A stretch of 64,000 nt of DNA, from the NCBI GenBank assembly GCA_022842845.1, contig JALHOT010000013.1, positions 27,106 to 91,105 of the forward strand, given 5' to 3'. Below the pieces are notes generated by a model. That model did no database searches and had not been told where the DNA came from. It saw only the letters and a list, made by a program, of their open reading frames with translations. Numbering within the stretch: position 1 is the stretch's first letter; each line of letters begins with the position of its first letter. The position numbers and the translations under genes were made by a program. This DNA is from Cyclobacteriaceae bacterium. Lineage in GTDB: Bacteria > Bacteroidota > Bacteroidia > Cytophagales > Cyclobacteriaceae. Shown here in pieces: positions 35,387-43,966 of the stretch.

Positions 35387-37336
35387 TTATGAAGAGGTGG
35401 TGAGCCAGTTTTTCCCTTTTTGTAGCGAATAAAAAATCTGCAGGCGAATGGATTGATCGGCAGCATTTTTTAGGATATAGTTTAAGTAATCTTCGGTGGT
35501 GGTGTCTTGTTTCACTATTAAGGCAATGCGTTGTAAACCATTGTTGACTGCCTGACTAAAGATGGAGCTAAACAACCAATCTAAGTCTGATTTAGCAACG
35601 GTACTCAATTTTCGACTGTCAACTAACCAGAGGGGCGTATGGTAAATACTCATCATCTCCAGACATTTAACATAAACGACTTTAAAGGGCTCCCCTTGTA
35701 CGGGGCGTTGCCACGAAAGATGGCAGTAGTTATAGACAGCGTGGTAAGAGATTTTGATATCAGAATTTTCAAAGAAAAGTTGGTCTTGTAACGATTTATA
35801 GATCGGCAGTGATAATAAGAATGTGGTGCCCTTATTTACTTCACTGTCAATCTCCAAGGTTCCACCAAGCGACTCTACCTGACTCTTTACTAAATACAAT
35901 CCGATTCCTTTCCCTTCAATATGGGGGTGGAATCGTTTATACATGTGAAAGATGGATGCACGGTATTTGTCAAGATCGATGCCCAGGCCGTTATCTGTAA
36001 AGCGTATCAAGATGTGATCTTCCTGTATGGCAGTGCTGACCATTACATGGAGATTTCGCTTTGGCGAACGGTATTTGATAGCATTACTTAACAAGTTGTA
36101 AAAAGCGTTATGAATAACCGGTCTGATGGTAAACAAATCAGTAGCGTTGGCGAACGAAGTTTCCAGCCGCATGGTAGGCTCTATGTTGGTTTGCAAAATG
36201 GAAATTATTTTTCCCCATTCCTCCTGTAGGTACACGCGTTCTTTAATCCGGTAAATCTCGTTTCGGATGTCAATGATTTTATTCAAATCTTTTATCACCG
36301 AGTCTAACTCGTGAGTAGATTTTTGAATGAGTGATATATAGTTTCGTAGATCATCCGGCAAGTTTTGTTCAAACCCTTCAAGCAAGTACGTTAGGCCCAA
36401 AAGCCGTGCTACTGGCGCCCGGAGGTTGTGTGAAACGGTAAAAGAAAATTGACGCAACTCGCTATTGTGTTTAACGAGTTCCTCGTTCGTTTTCAGTAAG
36501 TCGCGGCTTTTGGAGGCTACGAGTTTTTCCAGCTCGGTATTGTGTTGTGCCAGTTCATTTTTTTGGCTTTCAATGATGCGAGAAGACTCTTCCATTTTTT
36601 CATAACTGGAATTCAACTCTTCTGCTTGTATCAGCATTTCTTCGTGTTGCGCCTCTTTTTCTTCGTTCAATTTTTGCAACGAACTGTTTTTTACTAAGAG
36701 CAGATCATTGACTGACTTTGTTTGTTCTAGAAGCACTTGGTTTTCCCGATCGGTACGGTCTACCGAACGCTTCAGTAAAAATGAACTAATGCTAAGCGTA
36801 GCAAATTGAATGAAAAAGATAACGTTATAGTAGATGAACACATTGAATTGCGCGTATACATCGACCTGTTTCCCCAAAAGTGCAAGCACTCCATCGTATG
36901 CAACAGCACAGACTAGGCTTACGGTAGTCGTTGTAAACAAGGGTATTTTTTCGGAATAGGTATTAAATAAAAGAAAGGGGATGATGCTAGTGGCAATAAT
37001 CAATATTCGGGGTGGAAAATAGGAAGCCGTATAGATGGCTGTTTCAAGCGTGGCGGGGTTAACTGCAATCAAGAAAATAATGTAGATCGGCACTATGACG
37101 GCCAGGAGGGATCGGCTTGTATTGTATTTTCCGTAATAATTTAGAATCGGAACACTCAGGTAAAACAGTAGGCTTCCCATAATCCGTAGTAAACTCGGAC
37201 TAAGACTTGTTAAGGACCAGAGCACGGCAATCAATAGACTCGTCAGACCTGCAAGAACCAGGGCTATGCGGTTGGACAGCACGATGCTTCTCAAAAGCTC
37301 CTGCGGAGTGTGCTTATGGACTCCAATTTCACTCAT
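35387..37336 (-). CDS. Membrane histidine kinase with extra C-terminal domain
   Basis: The likely start is ATG 37336 (MSEIGVHKHTPQELLRSIVL); ATGs at 37357 and 37426 are alternatives. From there it has 649 residues: about six hydrophobic helices (15-195) as the sensor, a coiled coil, HisKA with phospho-acceptor His in VSHNLRAP near residue 303, and HATPase with NLLSNAIKYR, TDNGLGID and GKGIGLYLVK. A further domain of about 135 residues follows the ATPase (CHLSWQRPV..., TPLWLVDSRKLSTVAKSDLDWLF..., LQRIALIVKQD), which resembles SpoIIAA-like/STAS-type modules. No receiver gene is adjacent. It lies between the LacI-family gene and susD, on the same strand. Confidence 0.85.
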   Translation of the reverse strand: MSEIGVHKHTPQELLRSIVLSNRIALVLAGLTSLLIAVLWSLTSLSPSLLRIMGSLLFYLSVPILNYYGKYNTSRSLLAVIVPIYIIFLIAVNPATLETAIYTASYFPPRILIIATSIIPFLLFNTYSEKIPLFTTTTVSLVCAVAYDGVLALLGKQVDVYAQFNVFIYYNVIFFIQFATLSISSFLLKRSVDRTDRENQVLLEQTKSVNDLLLVKNSSLQKLNEEKEAQHEEMLIQAEELNSSYEKMEESSRIIESQKNELAQHNTELEKLVASKSRDLLKTNEELVKHNSELRQFSFTVSHNLRAPVARLLGLTYLLEGFEQNLPDDLRNYISLIQKSTHELDSVIKDLNKIIDIRNEIYRIKERVYLQEEWGKIISILQTNIEPTMRLETSFANATDLFTIRPVIHNAFYNLLSNAIKYRSPKRNLHVMVSTAIQEDHILIRFTDNGLGIDLDKYRASIFHMYKRFHPHIEGKGIGLYLVKSQVESLGGTLEIDSEVNKGTTFLLSLPIYKSLQDQLFFENSDIKISYHAVYNYCHLSWQRPVQGEPFKVVYVKCLEMMSIYHTPLWLVDSRKLSTVAKSDLDWLFSSIFSQAVNNGLQRIALIVKQDTTTEDYLNYILKNAADQSIRLQIFYSLQKGKNWLTTSS

Positions 37337-37667
37337 ACGGTTCCAGCCCTTGAACATAAACTCGTTTTTAAAACTGCGGAATAGCTTACTTCTAAATATG
37401 AGAAATAATTCTAAACTAAATGACATGGTTTGGGATAATCGGAGGGCTAGGTTATTTGTGGATATCCTTGCTTGATCAGACAGACTGTGGGGTCGGTTAC
37501 GGGGTGCGCAGTAGTTGACCAATTGATATAAAACGATGACCAACTGGGTTGATTACCAACCGTTCCTCAGCATTTGGAGGCAAGGAACGCCTTGCAAACG
37601 CGCAACATAGGTAGAAAAAAAAAGACTGCCCTTATGAGGCAGTCTTCAACATTAAACCAAAAAAAGA
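37337..37667. other. Intergenic stretch between the kinase and susD
   Basis: This 331-bp gap holds the susD terminator (37615-37647) and a perfect 7-bp inverted repeat CGTTCCT/AGGAACG (37561-37567/37583-37589, 15-nt loop). In-frame codons upstream of the kinase ATG to 37543 could extend the kinase but look unlike a natural N-terminus. No other gene is seen. Confidence 0.5.
37615..37647 (-). terminator. Terminator after susD
   Basis: A perfect 9-bp stem AAGACTGCC/GGCAGTCTT with a 7-nt loop is followed on the minus strand by a run of about ten T residues. Confidence 0.92.
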
Positions 37668-39266
37668 TTAGTAACCAGGGTTTTGATCCAGTAATGGATT
37701 CGAGGCTAAGTCAGTCGATGGAATCGGGAAAATATTTCTGAAGCTTTCAGCATTTTGTCCTGCCGCCACACCGCCTTTCCAAGGCCAAAGGGCTTGTCCG
37801 GTACCTGTAAATTTGCCAAAGCGAATCAAGTCAATTCTTCTGGTGCCTTCGAAGTATAACTCACGGCTTCTCTCATCCAAAATAAAATCAAGGTTGAGTT
37901 GTGCTTGGCTAATGTTAGCAGAGGCATTACCGTAAGCCCTTGTTCGTATCTGGTTGATGTAATTTGTAGCTGTAGCCAGGCTTCCACCTCCACCTCTTAC
38001 AACAGCCTCCGCATACATGAGATATACATCAGCCAATCTGAAAAGAGGATAATCAATATCCACATGGGTAACATTAACGCCAGGGTTTCCAGTCGAAGTT
38101 AAATTCTTATACTTTGGTACAGCGTATCCGTTGGTAAATGTACCAATGTCTGCGATTTCCAGTGTTTGGCCGTTAGTATAGAACATGGCCCGAGGGTCTT
38201 CTGCTACCGGTATGGTTGCTCCCGAAAACTTACTGACCATGGCGCTGGTTGTTCTTAAACCTGCCCAAGGCCCTGTTACTCCGTAATCTTCTGCTACCAT
38301 ACTTCCACCAATGGAGGCGTGCACCAAGAATGTTGTGCTTCCCCAGCTTTGTGAGTTGCCACCATCTTGCGGTAAGGTTAGAATGAATTCTGTATTGGCA
38401 CCGCCATTGACACCAAAACGGTGGTTATCGGCCAAGAATAATTCTTCGTAAGAAGGGGCAAGAGAATAGCCAGCATTGATGATTTTTTCACACTCGGCCA
38501 AGGCATCGGCATAATGATTTTCCTGGATATACACGTCTGCATTTAAGTACAACTTAGCCTTTAGCATCCAGGCAGCGGCACGATCAGCTCTTCCATACAC
38601 GTTTTGACGAGGAGCCGCTAGGTCGGCTTCAATGGCATTAAGCTCCTCTTCAATGAAAGCAAAAGTTTCTTGAGGGGTTGATTGTTTTTGGAGCTCAGCG
38701 GTGATCTGACGGTACACAATAACATTGCGGAACATGTCCAAAGCATGCCAATAAGCCATAGCTCTTAAAAAACGGGCTTCCGCACGATATCTTTTAATAG
38801 CTTCTCGATCGCTGGCAGGTACACCGCGTTCATTCAGTTTGCTTTCCTCCGACTGCCCTAAAAAGTCATTGGCATAGGCAATGATTAAAAACAAACGGTA
38901 GTAGATAACACGCACAAACTGGTTTTCAGAGCTCCATGACATATCGTGCAAGTCACGAATACCCGCATCAGTCCAGGCGATAACCGCTTCATCTGTTGTT
39001 AGCTCTTGTGCTTTCCAGTAGGCGCGTATATAAGAAGTAAAGCCCTCGTCATTCACTAAAGTGATATCGGGTGCGCCAGAAGGCCCTTGTCTGCCAGTTA
39101 AAGAGTAAGCGGCATAGATCTTGGCCAGGTAGCTTTCGAAGGCTGCTCCATCTTTAAAGGTAATATTATCTACCGAGCCATTGGCTGGTAATAAATCCAA
39201 ATCGTTACAAGAAACGGAGATCAGTAAGAAACTTAAGAATCCGATTAAAGTATATTTTCTGCTCAT
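37668..39266 (-). CDS. susD: SusD/RagB-family starch-binding outer-membrane lipoprotein
   Basis: The protein has 532 residues. The signal MSRKYTLIGFLSFLLISVSC has lipobox SVSC. Family motifs include YRAEARFLRAMAYWHALDMF near the N-terminal TPR region, AAWMLKAKLYLNADVY, and the C-terminal PLFRLADVYLMYAEAVVRGGG, FILDERSRELYFEGTRRIDLIRFGKFTG and NIFPIPSTDLASNP. SusD caps the SusC barrel and binds oligosaccharides at the surface. It starts 7 bp after the susC stop, so they form one operon, closed by a strong terminator. Starch or maltodextrin as ligand is inferred from the neighbours. Confidence 0.95.
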   Translation of the reverse strand: MSRKYTLIGFLSFLLISVSCNDLDLLPANGSVDNITFKDGAAFESYLAKIYAAYSLTGRQGPSGAPDITLVNDEGFTSYIRAYWKAQELTTDEAVIAWTDAGIRDLHDMSWSSENQFVRVIYYRLFLIIAYANDFLGQSEESKLNERGVPASDREAIKRYRAEARFLRAMAYWHALDMFRNVIVYRQITAELQKQSTPQETFAFIEEELNAIEADLAAPRQNVYGRADRAAAWMLKAKLYLNADVYIQENHYADALAECEKIINAGYSLAPSYEELFLADNHRFGVNGGANTEFILTLPQDGGNSQSWGSTTFLVHASIGGSMVAEDYGVTGPWAGLRTTSAMVSKFSGATIPVAEDPRAMFYTNGQTLEIADIGTFTNGYAVPKYKNLTSTGNPGVNVTHVDIDYPLFRLADVYLMYAEAVVRGGGGSLATATNYINQIRTRAYGNASANISQAQLNLDFILDERSRELYFEGTRRIDLIRFGKFTGTGQALWPWKGGVAAGQNAESFRNIFPIPSTDLASNPLLDQNPGY

Positions 39267-39273
39267 ACTTCTA

Positions 39274-42216
39274 TTATTTGAAAGTGGCGTTAAGTCCGAC
39301 TGTAAATGTCATGGAGCGAGGGTATGGATTATTATCAATACCTCCGAACAATTCAGGCTCTACCCCTTTATAAGGTGAAATGAGTAGAGGGTTCTGAACG
39401 GTGAGATAAGCACGAACTCTGCCGAAGGAGAATTCGTCAAAATTATGACCTAGGGTAATGTTATCAAGCTTCACAAATGATCCGTTTTGCACGTAGTAAT
39501 CTGAAAACAATTGTCTGGTCTTAAAGTTTGTTTCTAAAGAAGAAGCATGAATATTATTGGTCACCACATCCGTTAAACGCTGATAGAATCCTGTACTGGA
39601 AGCAAGGTTATTGTAGACATAATTACCAAAGCTGCCACGCAGGGTCAAAGCCATATCCCATTTCTTCCAGGTTAAGTTAGAAGTTACCCCTAACAGCACT
39701 TTTGGTTGTGGTTGGTGAAGGGGAGATAAGTCATTTTCATTGATAATACCATCATCATTCAAGTCCTCGTACATTTCAAGATTTGATTGGATTCCATCTC
39801 CGTTTGTATCGAGTACCAACGACCCGTCAGGGTTTCTTTTGTGACGATACACGTAGAAGGCATCGATCGGTTGACCTACCTTACGAATCTGAATGGTTTG
39901 GCCAATATCGCCAGCAATGCCGCCACTCGGGTAGCCAGGGAATAGGGAAAGGTCTTCACCTGTTTTATTATCAAGCTTTACAATTTCGTTTTTGTTGTAC
40001 GAAGCATTGAAGCCTAAATTCCATTTGAAGTCAGTATTGTCGTAGAGCACTGTGCTACCCACCACTTCTATACCTTTATTAGAAACAGTTCCGATGTTAG
40101 TGGTTACTCTGTCTCCCGGAACACTTCCGGCAGGAGCAGCAATGGTGAAGATAAGGTCATCTACGTTCTTAATATAATAGTCTACCGAGAATGTGAATTT
40201 ACCGTTATTCATGCTTCCATCAACACCAAAATTATACGAGCGTGTCTCTTCCCATTTCAAATTAGGGTCTGCTGCATTGGGTGTAAGGGTTTGGACATAC
40301 TCATCACCAAATTGATAAGAGGCACCTGGTAAACTTGGTCTGTAATAAGTGGAATACAAGTAATCACCAATTTGCTCATTACCGGTTACACCGTAACTCG
40401 CCCTTACTTTCAATTCAGTGAAGATTCGGGTTAATGGGGCAGCAAAGTTCTCTTCAAGCACGCGCCAACCGGCTGCAACCGATGGGAATAAACCCCAACG
40501 GTTTTCCGGGCCAAAACGTGTAGAACCATCCCTGCGTAATGATCCGGTTAACAAGTATTTAGAATTGAAATCATAGGTTACCCTACCAAAATAAGAGATC
40601 AATCTGTTCTCCACAAAAGGAGCATCAATTACCGGATCTGGTGCAGGGTTTTCGTCAAAGTATTTCAGAGAGAAATCAGATCTGAAATTTTGCCAGGCAT
40701 AGCCAGCCTGCGCATCTATCTTGTGTTTACCAAGCTGTTTTTTATAATCAGCGTAATATTCGTAAAGGTTGTTCTTTCTGATTGTTCCATTTTCAGACTC
40801 TACACGACCTGAACCGGAGTTTACCGATGCGCGGGCGAGGGGATCCCTAGTATAAGTTGAGGTTCCGTCATTTAAATCATATGATAGATTGGCATTAAAT
40901 GCTAAGCCATCAATAAAGGGGATTTGGTAACGTATCATTAAATTGCTTAGGCTCCTGAAGGTTTTTCCTTCGCTGTTCTGCTGTTCTTGGTCGGCCACTG
41001 GATTACCGACCGCAATGCTGTTGGTCCATTGATAGTAGCCACCGGTTGCAGTATTAGTCTCATCGTAGACAGGTCTTGTTGGGTCGTATGCATTGGCTGC
41101 ACCAATCACGTTGGGACCGAATAAGTCATTGGTAAATCCGTTTTTAGAATTCAATGTTAGGCTTAGCTTGTCATTGAATAGTTTTTGCTCTACACGCAAG
41201 GCAAGGTTAATTCGCTCGTGATCGGAATAGCGAAGTACGCCCTGATTCTTGAGATAGTTAAGAGAAGCTGTGTACGTTGTCTTTTTTACACCACCAGATA
41301 CACCCACATTGTGTTGCATATTCTGACCGATACGGGTCACCTCTTTAAGCCAGTCAGTGTCTGCTGTGCCAAGATTAGGAAGTGCTTGAGGTGCTTTTAC
41401 TCTGATTACTTGTCTGAATTCGCTTGTGCTTAAAATATCGGGCTTTTGGGTAAAAATAGATACACCATAAAAACCATCATAAGTAACCTTTGGTTTTCCT
41501 GCCACACCGGATTTAGTAGTGATCATAATAACACCATTGGCACCACGGGCACCATAAATAGCAGTAGCAGAAGCATCTTTTAAAACTGTCATGTCTGCTA
41601 TATCGGAAGGGTTGATGAAGTTGAGGGGATTTCGGCCACCTGTTACACCGCCACCACCTTCTGCCAATGGAACGCCATCTACTACGATTAAAGGAAACTC
41701 TCCATTAATCGATACGCCTCTTAAGCGTATGCCTGCTCCACCGCCCGGATCTCCGTTAGAATTAATCTGAAGACCAGCTACTTTACCAACAATCAGTTGA
41801 TCTGGCGAGCTGATAACGCCTTTATTAAAGTCTTTGGTGCTTACCTTGGATAGAGTACCGGTAGCATCTTTTTTCTCAATGGTTCCGTAACCAATCACTA
41901 CGATTTCATTTAATTCAGAGATATCAGTAGTAAGGTTGATATTGATGGTGGATTGAGAACCCACCTGCATTTCTTCTGAGCTATAACCAATGAAAGAGAA
42001 AACCAATATGCTTTCGTTGGAGGGAACGGATATTTTGTAGTTACCGTTTATATCGGTTACTGTTCCTGCATTAGTGCCTTTTAAAAGCACATTGACACCA
42101 GGAAGGGGTGAATTATCTTCAGCCGATAGTACTCGACCAGATACAGTTCGCTCTTGGGCATATGAGCTGTAAAAAACAAGGAGGGTAAAAGAAAGCAGTA
42201 ACCAACTTTTCTTCAT
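39274..42216 (-). CDS. susC: SusC/RagA-family TonB-dependent oligosaccharide transporter
   Basis: The protein has 980 residues from ATG 42216 (MKKSWLLLSFTLLVFYSSYAQ, Sec signal); 33 in-frame upstream codons are rejected because they would hide the signal. The CarboxypepD_reg-like domain (VSGRVLSAEDNSPLPGVNVLLKG) and plug (IVVIGYGTIEKKDATGTLSKV, VLKDASATAIYGARGANGVIMITTK) precede a large 22-strand barrel. It imports maltodextrins across the outer membrane with TonB energy together with SusD. A terminator stands between the susE gene and this one, so susC probably has its own promoter or depends on readthrough. Confidence 0.95.
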   Translation of the reverse strand: MKKSWLLLSFTLLVFYSSYAQERTVSGRVLSAEDNSPLPGVNVLLKGTNAGTVTDINGNYKISVPSNESILVFSFIGYSSEEMQVGSQSTININLTTDISELNEIVVIGYGTIEKKDATGTLSKVSTKDFNKGVISSPDQLIVGKVAGLQINSNGDPGGGAGIRLRGVSINGEFPLIVVDGVPLAEGGGGVTGGRNPLNFINPSDIADMTVLKDASATAIYGARGANGVIMITTKSGVAGKPKVTYDGFYGVSIFTQKPDILSTSEFRQVIRVKAPQALPNLGTADTDWLKEVTRIGQNMQHNVGVSGGVKKTTYTASLNYLKNQGVLRYSDHERINLALRVEQKLFNDKLSLTLNSKNGFTNDLFGPNVIGAANAYDPTRPVYDETNTATGGYYQWTNSIAVGNPVADQEQQNSEGKTFRSLSNLMIRYQIPFIDGLAFNANLSYDLNDGTSTYTRDPLARASVNSGSGRVESENGTIRKNNLYEYYADYKKQLGKHKIDAQAGYAWQNFRSDFSLKYFDENPAPDPVIDAPFVENRLISYFGRVTYDFNSKYLLTGSLRRDGSTRFGPENRWGLFPSVAAGWRVLEENFAAPLTRIFTELKVRASYGVTGNEQIGDYLYSTYYRPSLPGASYQFGDEYVQTLTPNAADPNLKWEETRSYNFGVDGSMNNGKFTFSVDYYIKNVDDLIFTIAAPAGSVPGDRVTTNIGTVSNKGIEVVGSTVLYDNTDFKWNLGFNASYNKNEIVKLDNKTGEDLSLFPGYPSGGIAGDIGQTIQIRKVGQPIDAFYVYRHKRNPDGSLVLDTNGDGIQSNLEMYEDLNDDGIINENDLSPLHQPQPKVLLGVTSNLTWKKWDMALTLRGSFGNYVYNNLASSTGFYQRLTDVVTNNIHASSLETNFKTRQLFSDYYVQNGSFVKLDNITLGHNFDEFSFGRVRAYLTVQNPLLISPYKGVEPELFGGIDNNPYPRSMTFTVGLNATFK

Positions 42217-42243
42217 GAAAAGGCTTGTTGGAGATTGGCTGCT

Positions 42244-42258
42244 TTGACGAAACGTTGG
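42244..42258. promoter_or_regulatory. Weak LacI-type box candidate in the susC leader
   Basis: The complement reads CCAACGTTTCGTCAA, sharing AACGTTT with the strong operators but then diverging. It lies 28 bp before the susC ATG. Confidence 0.25.
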
Positions 42259-42324
42259 GTAATTATTTACCATTTGACTTAGGTTAAGTTCGTAGGCTTT
42301 GCTCAATAGGAACAAAAAAGTATT

Positions 42325-42358
42325 AAAAAAAGCCTGAGGTAGACCTCAGGCTTTTTTT
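42325..42358 (-). terminator. Symmetric terminator between the susE-like gene and susC
   Basis: A 9-bp stem AGCCTGAGG/CCTCAGGCT with a 4-nt loop is flanked by A6 and T6. It lies 11 bp after the susE-like stop codon and about 110 bp before the susC ATG. Confidence 0.92.
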
Positions 42359-42368
42359 AATTTGAGAT

Positions 42369-43580
42369 TTACAATTTAACAAAAGTGAGAGTCCACTTTT
42401 CTCCGCCATTGGTAGTGGCTACTGTAACTTTGTAGTTACCGCCACCGCCTGCTTTTACTTTCCAGTTTGGATCACCACCACCAGTTGATTCAAAGTTTGA
42501 ATCGCCTGTAACGGTTCCAAGAATATCAATACCAGGCTTAATAACAATGCTCCAGGCATCATTGGCTCTGATCTTGAATTCATTGCCTGCAGTAAGAGCA
42601 ACTGATGCTATTTCATAGGTTGCTGCGGTAGCAGTAGCACCTGCTCTAAGGTCTAGGTTTGTATCGGCATCCCATCCTCCAGGAGTTGCGCTACCAATAA
42701 TACCCCAAGCATAGTCGTTTACTGGCTTAGGAGCAATTGGAGCAGTGTTAGTGGTTGTCATTTTAACACCATCAGCAGGTGTCCACTTTACTTCCACTGT
42801 ATACCTTCCGTCAGCACCAAAGGCAATTTGCAAGTTTGATCCACCTGGATCAAGTGCTGCTACTGTTCCTCCAAAGTTGGTGAAAGCTACATAACCATTA
42901 GCGGCTGCAAAACCAGCAGCAGGATCAACTCTTCTGTCAAGAGTCCAACGGCAGTTATAGCGAAGTTTGTACTCACCTTTCTTCATAAGTTTTTCAGTTC
43001 CTCTGAATGTTACACCTGTTGCTGATGGTGTACCATTTACCACAAGATCTCCCTTAACATCGTTCGACCAACCAAATTCGGTTGCTCCACCAATGAGGTT
43101 AAACTTTGTGATCTTCATGAAGATGATTTCTTTTAGGCTATTATCAAAGAAAACTTTGTAAAGACCATCTGAAGAAACTGAAATGGCTGCACCATTTTCG
43201 GCAAACTCTTGAACTAAAGTATATGCGCTTAAACCATCACAATCTGATCCAGTTGTAGGAGAAGCGACCACGGGACCGCCATAAGTTTTGCTGATTTCCT
43301 GGTCTATTACGCTTACAACGTTATAGTTACCGGCTGTTAGATAAACAAACTTTGCGAAAAAGCCTTCTCTTACCTGAGAGCCGAATCCATCAGCCTCAAC
43401 CTTTTCAGCTACTAGTTGGTCAGAGGTAGTAGGAACTGAACCGACTTTGGCTACGTAAAAACCGTCTGCCACAGGAATAGATCCTCCGCCATCGATTGCA
43501 GCGTCATCATCACACGAAATGGCTAAGGCCATGACGCCTAACATGACGATACTTGAAAATAATCTCATTTTCTTCATCAT
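42369..43580 (-). CDS. susE: SusE/SusF-like starch-binding outer-membrane lipoprotein
   Basis: The protein has 403 residues with signal MMKKMRLFSSIVMLGVMALAISC (lipobox AISC) and acidic residues just after the Cys, as in surface-exposed Bacteroidota lipoproteins. The last third contains two SusE/SusF-type starch-binding-like Ig repeats (AWGIIGSATPGGWDADTNLDLR and WKVKAGGGGNYKVTVATTNGGEKWTLTFVKL), and a related unit lies in the middle (LIGGATEFGWSNDVKGDL). SusE/F hold starch at the cell surface. Its position before susC, with a terminator between, is unusual; normally it follows susD. It is divergent from the amylase gene and shares a 386-bp control region with it. Confidence 0.85.
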   Translation of the reverse strand: MMKKMRLFSSIVMLGVMALAISCDDDAAIDGGGSIPVADGFYVAKVGSVPTTSDQLVAEKVEADGFGSQVREGFFAKFVYLTAGNYNVVSVIDQEISKTYGGPVVASPTTGSDCDGLSAYTLVQEFAENGAAISVSSDGLYKVFFDNSLKEIIFMKITKFNLIGGATEFGWSNDVKGDLVVNGTPSATGVTFRGTEKLMKKGEYKLRYNCRWTLDRRVDPAAGFAAANGYVAFTNFGGTVAALDPGGSNLQIAFGADGRYTVEVKWTPADGVKMTTTNTAPIAPKPVNDYAWGIIGSATPGGWDADTNLDLRAGATATAATYEIASVALTAGNEFKIRANDAWSIVIKPGIDILGTVTGDSNFESTGGGDPNWKVKAGGGGNYKVTVATTNGGEKWTLTFVKL

Positions 43581-43692
43581 AAGTTTACTTGTTTTATTTG
43601 GTTTAATTAATTCTTATCAAAATTTACTTCTGACAGTGCAAGTCACCGATTTTGAAAGCCAAAAGCAAGACTTCGCCTCCAAAAATTAACGG

Positions 43693-43712
43693 AATCGGTT
43701 TCGCATACGTTT
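43693..43712 (-). promoter_or_regulatory. LacI-type operator 1 (inverted copy)
   Basis: Read on the minus strand it is AAACGTATGCGAAACCGATT, 18 of 20 bases identical to operator 2. Centre 43702.5, 74 bp from the centre of operator 2. Confidence 0.7.
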
Positions 43713-43742
43713 GAAATAGATCATTTTTTTTACACGAACTTA

Positions 43743-43755
43743 TGTTTGCCAAACA
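43743..43755. promoter_or_regulatory. Odd-length palindrome TGTTTGCCAAACA
   Basis: Perfect 6-bp arms around one base lie between the two LacI-type operators. It may be a further regulator site. Confidence 0.4.
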
Positions 43756-43766
43756 AAAATTTCAGA

Positions 43767-43786
43767 AAACGTTTGCGAAGCCGATT
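43767..43786 (+). promoter_or_regulatory. LacI-type operator 2
   Basis: AAACGTTTGCGAAGCCGATT; core CGTTTGCGA is also found upstream of pgmB (46817-46825). It pairs with the inverted copy at 43693-43712. Confidence 0.7.
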
Positions 43787-43966
43787 GTTTAAAAATAATA
43801 GACTTTTTGTATCAACAAAAGCTTGACAAGGGACTAATTTTCAGCTCATGTATTTTGTTGAATTGTCTTCTTTACCTGTTCCTTTATACTTACTGAAGAT
43901 CAATAGATTGAAACTACGTGATCGTATTAATGACTCGTTTTAGTTTTAAATAAATAACCATTGATA

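Larger units (their letters stand above)
43581..43966. promoter_or_regulatory. Divergent control region between susE-like gene and secreted amylase
   Basis: The 386 bp hold no gene. They contain two inverted 20-bp LacI-type boxes (43693-43712, 43767-43786), a palindrome TGTTTG-C-CAAACA (43743-43755) between them, and A/T-rich stretches. TAAATTTTG-like and TATTTTG-like near matches to -7 boxes occur on each side, but neither has a good -33 partner. Confidence 0.65.
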
